NCBI GenBank assembly: GCA_047975025.1 | Contig: JBKECY010000055.1 | Coordinates: 1-52,228 of the forward strand | Direction of reading: 5' to 3' | DNA from: JBKECY01 sp047975025 | Lineage (GTDB): Bacteria > Bacillota > Clostridia > Lachnospirales > Lachnospiraceae | Length of the DNA: 52,228 nucleotides | Shown here: piece after piece, positions 1 through 8,037 of the stretch | Numbering within the stretch: position 1 is the first letter of the stretch | Layout of the letters: each line of letters starts with the position of its first letter | Made by a program: the position numbers and the translations under genes | Notes under the pieces: model-generated | What the model was told of the DNA's origin: nothing | The model's input: only the letters and a program-made list of their open reading frames with translations | Database searches by the model: none

Positions 1-705
1 CTGGCATGTGTGGTAAGTCGTTCCGTCGCGATTGGTATTCTCGTCCTCATAACAACAGGAATCCTCACAGTGCATTTTGGTGGGATTCCTCTTTCCCGTT
101 ATCTCCACTTGATGCGGATTCCACTGATTTTTCTGATTTTAAGTACGATTGCCATCTTGGTCAATTTCTCCAGTGTACCGCTGGATGCCTTTGCTGTGAA
201 AGCAGGGAGTATCTATATTACGACAAGCTATGAAGCATTGCGTCATACACTGCAGTTAATTGTGACTGCGCTGGCCGGTGTATCGTGCCTGTACTTTCTG
301 TCATTATCCACACCAATGACCGATATTCTGCTCACATTGAAGTTCTTGCGCTGTCCTAGTATACTGATTGAACTGATGCTTTTGATTTATCGCTTTATTT
401 TTATTTTGCTTAGTATTGCAGAGGCCATCTACATCTCACAGATTTCCCGGCTTGGGAACCGGAATTTTAAGACCTTTGCCACTTCCTCTGCCAACCTGAT
501 GTCCGTACTGTTTATCCGGGCATTTGCCCGCTCCTCCGCATTGTACGATGCGATGGAATCACGTTGTTATGACGGCAGCATCCGCGTACTAAGTGAACAC
601 TATCCACGCAAACGAAATGAAATGATATATATAGCAGCCTTTGAGCTTATACTCATCCTGCTCATTATATTACTAAAAGTTTTCCGGAAAGGAATGTTAA
701 TCTAA
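1..705 (+). CDS. cbiQ: Cobalt ECF transporter transmembrane (T) component CbiQ, 5' end cut by window
   Basis: Energy-coupling subunit of the CbiMNQO cobalt importer. It sits in the membrane and couples ATP hydrolysis to the cobalt-binding S component. The reading frame is open through base 1, so about 50 N-terminal residues are outside the window; 234 residues are visible. They form several hydrophobic helices, then a cytoplasmic coupling segment and a final helix. The C-terminal coupling motif reads AMESRCYDG where the family usually has an Ala-Arg-Gly core, so Ser and Cys replace Ala and Gly. The stop is two bases before the cbiO-cbiK fusion gene, which supports translational coupling and the cobalt assignment. 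CbiM and CbiN would be expected just upstream, off the window. Family assignment is firm; substrate is inferred from context. Confidence 0.88.
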   Translation: MACVVSRSVAIGILVLITTGILTVHFGGIPLSRYLHLMRIPLIFLILSTIAILVNFSSVPLDAFAVKAGSIYITTSYEALRHTLQLIVTALAGVSCLYFLSLSTPMTDILLTLKFLRCPSILIELMLLIYRFIFILLSIAEAIYISQISRLGNRNFKTFATSSANLMSVLFIRAFARSSALYDAMESRCYDGSIRVLSEHYPRKRNEMIYIAAFELILILLIILLKVFRKGMLI

Positions 706-707
706 TT

Positions 708-2378
708 ATGAATGATATTATTTTAAGCGCCAAAGATGTACATTTTTCTTATACAAACGAGGAGACCCACTCCTTAAACGGACTCTCCATCGATATACGC
801 CGAGGAAAGAAAATTGCTTTTATGGGCGCCAATGGTTCCGGAAAATCCACTTTTTTCCTATGCTGTAACGGTATTCATAAGCCGTCAAAAGGAACGATGT
901 ATTATAATGGCAAGCCTTTTTCTTACAGCAAGGAAGGCATCTTAGAACTGCGGGAAAAAGTCGGTATTATTTTCCAGGATCCGGACAACCAGTTGTTTTC
1001 TGCCAGTGTATACCAGGAAATTTCATTTGGAATTTTAAATCTCGGGACAGAGGAAGAAACTGCAAAGCAGGAAGTGGAACGTGTTATTGAGCACTTAGAG
1101 ATTACACCATTTCGCCATAAGCCGACACACGCATTAAGCGGCGGGCAGAAAAAGCAGGTTTCAATTGCTGATATTCTGGTCATGCATCCTGACATCATTA
1201 TTCTGGATGAACCTTGTGCAGCTCTTGATCCCAAACATACGACCATGGTAAATCATATTGTGGATCAGTTGACTGCCGAGGGTGTCACCGTCATGATGTC
1301 CACACATGATGTGAATTATGCTCTGGCCTGGGCCGATGAAGTCGCCTTGTTTCACGAAGGGCAATTGATGATGCATGGCTCTCCTCTGGACGTATTCATG
1401 AACCAGTCTGCTCTTGCAATGACTAATCTGGAGCAGCCGGCCGTATTACAGCTCTTTGAGCGGCTGTGCCGCAAAGGGATTCTCCATCCGGCGCTGGAAC
1501 TTCCGCGAGATCTTGCAACACTGGAGTCCTATATTGAGCAAAGCCACTCTGTGACTACCTATGTACGGCCGGAGCCTGCTTTATCAGAGAATTCACGCCG
1601 GGCTATACTGGTCGTAAGCTTTGGAACAAGTTATGAAGATACCCGAAAGATCACGATTGAGGCTATTGAGCAAAGAGTGGCCGAAATTTATCCCGAGCAG
1701 AAGCTCTATCGTGCCTGGACAAGCAAAATGATTATTGCAAAGCTGAAAAAAAGAGACAATCTGCATATTCATAATGTAAAAGAAGCAATGCAGGCGATGC
1801 GTGAGGATGGTATTACCGATGTGCTCATTCAACCTACCCACATTATTAATGGTATCGAAAATGAACTGATGAAAGAAGATGCACTGAGCTTTCAGGACTC
1901 TTTTCATTCTATCTCCTTCGGCACTCCCCTGCTGACGAGTGTGGCAGACAATGAGCTGGTGATTGACGCTGTCATCGAAGAATTTTCCTTTGTCAAGGAG
2001 GATGAGGTGCTGGTGCTTATGGGACATGGAACCACACACTATTCAAATTCGATTTATGCAGCGCTGGATTATGCATTCAAAGATAAAGGACATCCGAACT
2101 TTTTCCTGGGAACTGTGGAGGCCTACCCGTCACTTGAATCTCTCGTGAAAATGGTACGTGACTATAACCCCAGCAAAATCTATCTGGCACCTTTTATGAT
2201 TGTAGCAGGCGACCATGCCAAGAATGATATGGCAAGTGACGATCCCGATTCCTGGCATTCGCAGTTTTCCGCACTTGGAATTCCTGTGGTCAGTATCCTA
2301 AAAGGGCTTGGGGAATATCCGGCCATCCGCTCAATTTTTATCGAACATATTAAAGAGGTAGAACGCACATTTGCCTGA
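708..2378 (+). CDS. cbiO-cbiK: Fusion protein: cobalt transporter ATPase CbiO + sirohydrochlorin cobaltochelatase CbiK
   Basis: 556 residues with two complete domains. Residues 1-260 are an ECF-type ABC ATPase: Walker A GANGSGKST at 40-48, Q-loop Gln90, signature LSGGQ at 143-147, Walker B ending in DEP at 167-169, switch His200. Residues 298-556 match the anaerobic cobaltochelatase CbiK, which inserts Co2+ into sirohydrochlorin. The likely metal and catalytic residues are present: His440 in GHGTTH, Glu471 in GTVEAYP and His503 in GDHAKND. A linker of about 35 residues joins them. CbiO normally runs about 270 residues and CbiK about 260, so both parts are full length. It follows cbiQ by two bases. 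The arrangement suggests that imported cobalt is handed to the chelatase at the inner face of the transporter; that is inference. No frameshift or stop is seen between the parts. Confidence 0.93.
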   Translation: MNDIILSAKDVHFSYTNEETHSLNGLSIDIRRGKKIAFMGANGSGKSTFFLCCNGIHKPSKGTMYYNGKPFSYSKEGILELREKVGIIFQDPDNQLFSASVYQEISFGILNLGTEEETAKQEVERVIEHLEITPFRHKPTHALSGGQKKQVSIADILVMHPDIIILDEPCAALDPKHTTMVNHIVDQLTAEGVTVMMSTHDVNYALAWADEVALFHEGQLMMHGSPLDVFMNQSALAMTNLEQPAVLQLFERLCRKGILHPALELPRDLATLESYIEQSHSVTTYVRPEPALSENSRRAILVVSFGTSYEDTRKITIEAIEQRVAEIYPEQKLYRAWTSKMIIAKLKKRDNLHIHNVKEAMQAMREDGITDVLIQPTHIINGIENELMKEDALSFQDSFHSISFGTPLLTSVADNELVIDAVIEEFSFVKEDEVLVLMGHGTTHYSNSIYAALDYAFKDKGHPNFFLGTVEAYPSLESLVKMVRDYNPSKIYLAPFMIVAGDHAKNDMASDDPDSWHSQFSALGIPVVSILKGLGEYPAIRSIFIEHIKEVERTFA

Positions 2379-2384
2379 CATATG

Positions 2385-2408
2385 AAAAAGCCCGTAACGG
2401 GCTTTTTT
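2385..2408. terminator. Bidirectional intrinsic terminator between cbiO-cbiK and cbiC
   Basis: A perfect 10-base-pair stem (AAAAAGCCCG with CGGGCTTTTT) closes a three-base loop and is flanked by T-runs on both strands. It lies 7 bases after the cbiO-cbiK stop and 25 bases from the convergent cbiC stop, so it can end transcripts from both sides. Confidence 0.9.
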
Positions 2409-2433
2409 ATATGTCACCATATGCTTTTTCCGG

Positions 2434-3066
2434 CTATTCTTTGATCTGATACAACAGCGCATTACATATGCAGGCTGCAATATTGCTTCCACCTTTTCTT
2501 CCCCTGGCTACAATATACGGAATCTCCGTCTGCATAATCAGTTCTTTGGACTGTTCAACATTCACAAACCCTACCGGTACACCAATAATCAGTTTAGGTG
2601 CAATCTTTTTCTCTTCGATCAATTCATAGAGACGTACCAAAGCAGTGGGCGCATTGCCAATGGCATAGATGTAGTCTCCGCCAGTCGCTGCTGCTTTATC
2701 CATACTGGCCGTCGCTCTGGTCGTCACATGTTCAGCGGCCGCTTTGGCAACATCTTCATCGGACATAAAGCAATGTACTTCACCGCCAAAACGTGCCAGC
2801 ATTTTTTTATTGATCCCTGCCTTCGCCATCTGCGTGTCAGTCACGATATCTGCCCCCGACTTGATCGCCTCTATCGCCAGTGCAACGGCACCGTCTGAAA
2901 AGCACAGGTTCTGTGCATAATCAAAGTCTGCACTGGTATGTATACAGCGCTTTACAATTGCTTCGGTTCCCGGCGCAAGCACCGTATCTCCTAATTCTTC
3001 AGTGATAATTTCAAAGCTGCGGGCTTCAATTTCCTTTGGTTCTACATTTTCTAATTCAACTTTCAT
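2434..3066 (-). CDS. cbiC: Cobalt-precorrin-8 methylmutase CbiC
   Basis: Moves the methyl group from C11 to C12 of cobalt-precorrin-8, giving cobyrinic acid, the last step of corrin-ring synthesis. The 210-residue length is typical. The catalytic His is His43 in the conserved segment CIHTSADFDYA. It is the last gene of the minus-strand cobalamin run and starts 9 bases after the cbiP stop. A bidirectional terminator lies just downstream. It belongs to the CbiC/CobH family; the anaerobic name is chosen because the neighbours are all Cbi-type. Confidence 0.95.
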   Translation of the reverse strand: MKVELENVEPKEIEARSFEIITEELGDTVLAPGTEAIVKRCIHTSADFDYAQNLCFSDGAVALAIEAIKSGADIVTDTQMAKAGINKKMLARFGGEVHCFMSDEDVAKAAAEHVTTRATASMDKAAATGGDYIYAIGNAPTALVRLYELIEEKKIAPKLIIGVPVGFVNVEQSKELIMQTEIPYIVARGRKGGSNIAACICNALLYQIKE

Positions 3067-3075
3067 AGGCTCACC

Positions 3076-4587
3076 TCATATCCCTTCTTCTAAAATCCGA
3101 TAAATCTGCTCCATATCGAGATGTTCTCTCATCCCTTTCGCAAGTAAAGCATACTGGCTTTCCTTAAAGGATGCAAAATCAACCGTCAGCATTTCATCCA
3201 CATCAATTCCTTTTGTTTTGCCTAAGGCATCAATAATGCCTTTTGAAACACCCTCATAGTCAAATACACCATGTACATATGTGCCATATACATTCTTATG
3301 GTTCGCCCCATCTGCTTTCGCACTGCCGGTAATGACATCTTCAATCTCGGTCATTGCCGTTGTCTGTACATCTGCAAATACGCTTTTTCCCATGTGGATT
3401 TCGTAGCCCTCCAGCGGTACCCCTGAGAGATTGGCCAGCACACCCTGCAGCGATTCGAACTTACCTTTCACACGGGTCCGCATTTTTTCTTTTTCAAATA
3501 CGGTTCGAATCGGCAGCAGATTCATCCCATTGATTTTCCCCCCGGCTTCCACATGATATGGATCTTCAAGGGTAGTTCCAAGCATCTGAAATCCCCCGCA
3601 GACACCGAAGATGACCTTGCCTTTGGCCGCTTCCTTCAAAATCAGTGCTTCCATCCCACACTGGCGCATCCACAATAAATCTTCCATTGTATTCTTTGTG
3701 CCGGGCAGGATAATCATATCCGGATGTTTCAGGTCTTTCGGGTCTCTTACATAGCGAAGTGAAACCCCCGGAATATATTCTAATGGGTTGAAATCTGTAA
3801 AGTTCGAGATTCTTGGAAGCCTGATGACCGCGATATCGATAAGATCCACTTCGCGGCTTACTGCAATATGCTCCGCCAGACTGTCTTCATCCTCAATCTG
3901 AACATTCAGAAAAGGTGTCACGCCCACAACAGGTTTGGAAGCCTTCTCTTCCAGCATGCGAACTCCCGGATCCAGGATCGTCTGATCGCCCCGGAATTTA
4001 TTAATGATCATTCCTTTGACCATAGCCCGTTCGTCCTCTTCGAGCAGCAGGATCGTACCGATCAATTGTGCGAAGACTCCGCCGCGGTCGATATCCCCCA
4101 CTAACAGCACAGGCGCCTTTGCAATTTTCGCCATGCCCATATTAACGAAATCATCTTCTCTCAAATTGATTTCAGCGGGGCTTCCTGCTCCTTCAATTAC
4201 AATGATATCATATTCTTCACTTAGCTTGGCATAAGTTTCTTCAACAATAGGGCGCAGATTTTTCTTATATGCATAATACTCTCTGGCGCTCATAGTCCCC
4301 AGCACTTCTCCATTGACAATGACCTGTGAACCGGATTCATTGGTAGGCTTAAGCAGTATGGGGTTCATCCTGACAGAAGGCTCTATGCCTGCTGCTTCCG
4401 CCTGTATGACCTGCGCTCTGCCCATCTCCAGACCTTCCTTGGTAATAAAGGAATTCAATGCCATGTTCTGTGATTTAAAGGGTGCCACCCGATAGCCGTC
4501 TTCCTTGAAAATCCGGCAAAGCCCGGCCGTCAGGATACTTTTTCCTGCATTTGACATCGTCCCTTGTATCATTATTGCCTTAGCCAT
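3076..4587 (-). CDS. cbiP: Cobyric acid synthase CbiP
   Basis: Glutamine-dependent amidotransferase that amidates the b, d, e and g carboxylates of adenosylcobyrinate diamide. The N-terminal half is a dethiobiotin-synthetase-like ATPase with P-loop GTMSNAGKS at residues 9-17. The C-terminal half is a class I-like glutaminase with nucleophile Cys330 in GVCGGFQ. The start at ATG 4587 gives 503 residues and is preceded by GAGGAA; a GTG 15 bases upstream is possible but would place that Shine-Dalgarno sequence inside the gene. The ATG lies just after the cobD stop, so the two genes are probably coupled. Confidence 0.95.
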   Translation of the reverse strand: MAKAIMIQGTMSNAGKSILTAGLCRIFKEDGYRVAPFKSQNMALNSFITKEGLEMGRAQVIQAEAAGIEPSVRMNPILLKPTNESGSQVIVNGEVLGTMSAREYYAYKKNLRPIVEETYAKLSEEYDIIVIEGAGSPAEINLREDDFVNMGMAKIAKAPVLLVGDIDRGGVFAQLIGTILLLEEDERAMVKGMIINKFRGDQTILDPGVRMLEEKASKPVVGVTPFLNVQIEDEDSLAEHIAVSREVDLIDIAVIRLPRISNFTDFNPLEYIPGVSLRYVRDPKDLKHPDMIILPGTKNTMEDLLWMRQCGMEALILKEAAKGKVIFGVCGGFQMLGTTLEDPYHVEAGGKINGMNLLPIRTVFEKEKMRTRVKGKFESLQGVLANLSGVPLEGYEIHMGKSVFADVQTTAMTEIEDVITGSAKADGANHKNVYGTYVHGVFDYEGVSKGIIDALGKTKGIDVDEMLTVDFASFKESQYALLAKGMREHLDMEQIYRILEEGI

Positions 4588-4588
4588 C

Positions 4589-5647
4589 TTATGCTTCCTC
4601 ACTTTCTGTCATAATCCGGCGCAGCACTTCTACCAGCCGTACATTTTCTTCATGTGTTCTCACCGCTACCCGATAATATCCGGCTGTAAGCCCTGTATAA
4701 TTCTGGCAGTCCCGTATCAATATTTGATGTGCCAGACATCGCTCCCACAGCGGAAGCGTGGTTTTAAAAAAAAGATAATTTGCCTTTCCTTCGTAGACTA
4801 TAAGATCCGTGTCTGCCAAGGATGACAATAGATAGCGCCGCTCTCTGTGAATCAGCTGCATACTGTGCCGCACGAACTCTTCTTCTTGCAATGCCGCGAT
4901 TCCTGCCTGCTGCGCAATGGTTGAAACATTCCATGGCTGTGTCACCTGCCGTATTTTTGCAAGCAGCGTATGATTTGCACTCAGCCCATATCCCAGACGA
5001 ATTCCCGCCATGGCATAGCGTTTCGTAAAAGCCTTGAGGATAAAAAGAGTATCCTCATACGGTGACAGCTGATCTACAATGGTATAGGACTGTCTGTCTT
5101 CCACAAAATCCATAAAACATTCATCAACCACAAGCTGACATCGGCACTCCTGACATTTTTGAAGAATTGCCAGCAGCAACTGTTTCGAGGTCAAAAGTCC
5201 TGTGGGGTTGTTTGGATTGCATAGGAACATAATATCCAATTCAGGATGAATTCTATCAAGTAAGTCTTTCTGCACTTCAAAGCCTGCTGCCTCCGACAAA
5301 AATGCATATTCAATCGAACAGTCTGCGCTTTCAAGCGCTTGCTCATATTCGGCAAAGGAAGGAGCCAGCAACAGGGCACGCTTAGGTTTGACTGCCAGAC
5401 ACAATGAAAACAGAAGCTCTGCCGCCCCGTTTCCACAGATTACTGATTCCGATGGAACCCCCTCATACACCGCCAACGCTTCTTTTAGGGCTGGATATCC
5501 CACCTCCGGGTATTGATGCAGACTCTCAATGCTTTCAACAATCTTCTCTTTGACTCGCTGCGGCAGTCCCAGCGGATTACAATTCGTTGAAAAGTCCAGG
5601 ACACCCTGATATTTATATATGTCGCCACCATGAATGTGTTCTTTCAT
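4589..5647 (-). CDS. cobD: L-threonine-O-3-phosphate decarboxylase CobD
   Basis: PLP enzyme of the fold I aminotransferase family. It makes (R)-1-amino-2-propanol O-2-phosphate, the linker that CbiB attaches to the corrin ring. It has 352 residues. The NPNNPTG motif lies at 144-150 and the probable Schiff-base lysine is Lys209 in AFTKRYAMAGIRLGY. Histidinol-phosphate aminotransferase is the nearest alternative, but the position between cbiB and cbiP and the N-terminal HGGDIYKY segment favour CobD. Confidence 0.92.
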   Translation of the reverse strand: MKEHIHGGDIYKYQGVLDFSTNCNPLGLPQRVKEKIVESIESLHQYPEVGYPALKEALAVYEGVPSESVICGNGAAELLFSLCLAVKPKRALLLAPSFAEYEQALESADCSIEYAFLSEAAGFEVQKDLLDRIHPELDIMFLCNPNNPTGLLTSKQLLLAILQKCQECRCQLVVDECFMDFVEDRQSYTIVDQLSPYEDTLFILKAFTKRYAMAGIRLGYGLSANHTLLAKIRQVTQPWNVSTIAQQAGIAALQEEEFVRHSMQLIHRERRYLLSSLADTDLIVYEGKANYLFFKTTLPLWERCLAHQILIRDCQNYTGLTAGYYRVAVRTHEENVRLVEVLRRIMTESEEA

Positions 5648-5670
5648 CTGTATCCCCTTTATTCAAAATA

Positions 5671-6642
5671 TCATACTATGATATATATTATGAGTGCACG
5701 CAGCAGTGAAAATAAAAGTAATGCAATTGCTGAAGCTGCATACATTAAGCGATTGGCTTGTACAATGTCTTCTGCTTCTATATCCTGTATGGCGTCACCA
5801 ATGGTCGGTTTCTCATAAACGGTTCCAAAGTAAACGGCATTACCGGCAAGTTGAACCTCAAGTGCTCCTGCCATAACAGATTCTGTCTGTGCTGAGTTCG
5901 GGCTGGCATGCTGGTATCTGTCACGCCTGAAAATCTTCCAGGCATTTCTTGTATTCATGGCACAAAAGCGAGTCCCCAGCAGCATACACAAGGCAGAGAT
6001 TCTGGCCGGAATAAAGTTCGCCAGATCATCGAGTTTTGCCGCAGCGCAGCCAAAATCCCGATATTTTTCATTCTTATAGCCTACCATGGAATCCATCGTG
6101 TTAATTGCCTTGTATAAGAACATAAGCGGCAATCCTGCAATCGACATATAGAACATCGGTGCAATAACACCATCTGACGTATTCTCCGCTACCGTTTCAA
6201 CGGTTGCCTTAATGACTCCTGTTTCTGTCAGCTGGCTGGTATCTCGTCCCACAATCATACCGACTGCCTTTCTTGCCTCTTCGACACCTTGTGTCTTGAC
6301 TGCATGGTAGACGCTCATACTCTCGTTACGCAGTGACTTTGCAGCCAGTAACTGATAACAGAAGAAAACTTCTGCCGCAAATCCAACCCAGAAATTAAGG
6401 CGATAGAGCAGGAACATCAGTCCTATGGAAAGCAGCAGACTGCTGCCTCCTGTCAAGAACACCAACAGCCCCCCTGCCACTTTTAATGCGCGTTTGGTCT
6501 TAGGAAAGATGCGGCGAAGTACTTTTTCAAATAAGGAAATCAGATTTCCCAACAGGCAGACCGGATGATACATCCATCTCGGGTCACCAAGAAGCAAATC
6601 TAACAGGAAGGCCGGTACTAGGGGTAATGCTATCCAAATCAT
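5671..6642 (-). CDS. cbiB: Adenosylcobinamide-phosphate synthase CbiB
   Basis: Integral membrane enzyme that joins aminopropanol phosphate (from CobD) to adenosylcobyric acid. It has 323 residues, the usual size, with several hydrophobic helices. Conserved family segments are visible: LLGDPRWMYHPVCLLG near the N-terminus, ETVAENTSDGVIAPMFY in the middle, and NSAQTESVMAGAL near residue 255. Neighbour spacings are 23 bases to cobD and 18 to cbiA. The cobD-cbiB pairing matches their consecutive roles. Confidence 0.95.
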   Translation of the reverse strand: MIWIALPLVPAFLLDLLLGDPRWMYHPVCLLGNLISLFEKVLRRIFPKTKRALKVAGGLLVFLTGGSSLLLSIGLMFLLYRLNFWVGFAAEVFFCYQLLAAKSLRNESMSVYHAVKTQGVEEARKAVGMIVGRDTSQLTETGVIKATVETVAENTSDGVIAPMFYMSIAGLPLMFLYKAINTMDSMVGYKNEKYRDFGCAAAKLDDLANFIPARISALCMLLGTRFCAMNTRNAWKIFRRDRYQHASPNSAQTESVMAGALEVQLAGNAVYFGTVYEKPTIGDAIQDIEAEDIVQANRLMYAASAIALLLFSLLRALIIYIIV

Positions 6643-6660
6643 GATATGTGTGCTCCCTTT

Positions 6661-8037
6661 CTAATGATTGATTCGAAGATGAAATGCAGCGGCAGCTTGC
6701 AAGAACACTTCCGGCAACCGGGGATTTCCGTCATAGTGTATATGCGCAAATCCACAAAACAGCGACTCTGTACTGTGCATACAACTCCACGAACGACTGC
6801 TCATCGGTTTGTATGCTGTAAAATCACTTCCGCAATTCGTAGAATCAAAATAATGAAATTCATGCCCCGGGATGGCTCCGATCGTCTGACCAAAGACACG
6901 TGCGGTTTCACTTTCCAACGTAAGATAGCCAAAACGACTCAGCTTGTCGGTTCGATATACATCTCCTTGAATACTTCCGACCATAGGATAATAGGTATCC
7001 TGCATATCCTGCATGCGTTCATGCAGATACATAAAGCCTCCGCATTCTGCCATACAAGGCATACCTTGTGCCAGACAAGCGGCAATCGCCTCTTTCATCG
7101 GAACATTCCGGGCGAGCTCTTTTGCATATAATTCCGGATAGCCGCCATACAAAAGTATTCCTGAAATAGCATCGGGAAGCACCGTATCATGAATCGGAGA
7201 GAAAAATACAAGCTCTGCCCCCAAACGTTCGAGCATTTTAAAATTGTCCTGATAGAAAAAGCAGAAAGCCTCGTCTTTGGCCACCGCAATTCTAAGCTTA
7301 GACTCCACGTTAGGCTCATCCGTCGTTTGTGATGCAGCGGTAAGCTCCGGAGCCGTCCCTGCAAGTTCTATGATTTGGTCCATTTCCAGTGTCTGTTCCA
7401 GACGCTGAGCCAGAAGCTGAAGATTGTCCTGCAGCTCTTCAATTTCCTGTGGTAATACCAGACCTAAGTGTCTGCTTTGCAATACACCTTCTGTCACTTC
7501 CGGCAGATAGCCCAGCACCCGCACCTCCAGCTGCTCTTCTATCAAAGTCTTGAGCCGGTCGTACAGCATCGGGGAAATCCGGTTCAGAATTACTCCCTGT
7601 ATCCAGCTGTCTTTACGGTATTGCATAAACCCTTGAATAAAAGGAACCACAGATACACTCATCCCTTTGCAGTTCACAAGTAATATAACGGGAGTATCGG
7701 TCACAGAGGCTACATCGTACGCGCTTGCCTGGGTACTGATACCTGCCACTCCATCATAGTAGCCCATAACACCTTCTATGACTGCGATATCACAACCCCG
7801 GCTGTTATCTGCGAATACTTGTGCTGTTCTGTCTTTGGACATCATGAATGTATCCAGATTAGAGGATTTGGTATGAATCACCTTGCTATGAAACATCGGA
7901 TCAATATAATCCGGACCACATTTAAAAGAAGCCACTGTAAGCCCCCGGTTTTTCAGGCACTGCAATATGCCGCAAGTAAGCAGTGTCTTGCCGCTGCCAC
8001 TGGCACCGGCTGTCAGCAGTATCCTAGGAATGCTCAT
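6661..8037 (-). CDS. cbiA: Cobyrinate a,c-diamide synthase CbiA
   Basis: ATP- and glutamine-dependent amidation of the a and c carboxylates of cobyrinate. It has 458 residues. The N-terminal P-loop is GASGSGKT at 11-18, and the C-terminal glutaminase carries Cys332 in AECGGFMYL and a closing GFAHIHYDGNP segment. The start overlaps the end of the cbiJ-cbiE-cbiT gene by 14 bases. A strong GGAGGGGG ribosome-binding site precedes the ATG. Confidence 0.95.
   Translation of the reverse strand: MSIPRILLTAGASGSGKTLLTCGILQCLKNRGLTVASFKCGPDYIDPMFHSKVIHTKSSNLDTFMMSKDRTAQVFADNSRGCDIAVIEGVMGYYDGVAGISTQASAYDVASVTDTPVILLVNCKGMSVSVVPFIQGFMQYRKDSWIQGVILNRISPMLYDRLKTLIEEQLEVRVLGYLPEVTEGVLQSRHLGLVLPQEIEELQDNLQLLAQRLEQTLEMDQIIELAGTAPELTAASQTTDEPNVESKLRIAVAKDEAFCFFYQDNFKMLERLGAELVFFSPIHDTVLPDAISGILLYGGYPELYAKELARNVPMKEAIAACLAQGMPCMAECGGFMYLHERMQDMQDTYYPMVGSIQGDVYRTDKLSRFGYLTLESETARVFGQTIGAIPGHEFHYFDSTNCGSDFTAYKPMSSRSWSCMHSTESLFCGFAHIHYDGNPRLPEVFLQAAAAFHLRINH

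Noticed and set aside
4505..4825. Plus-strand frames opposite cbiP and cobD
   Set aside because: They overlap well-supported genes on the other strand and show no family features.
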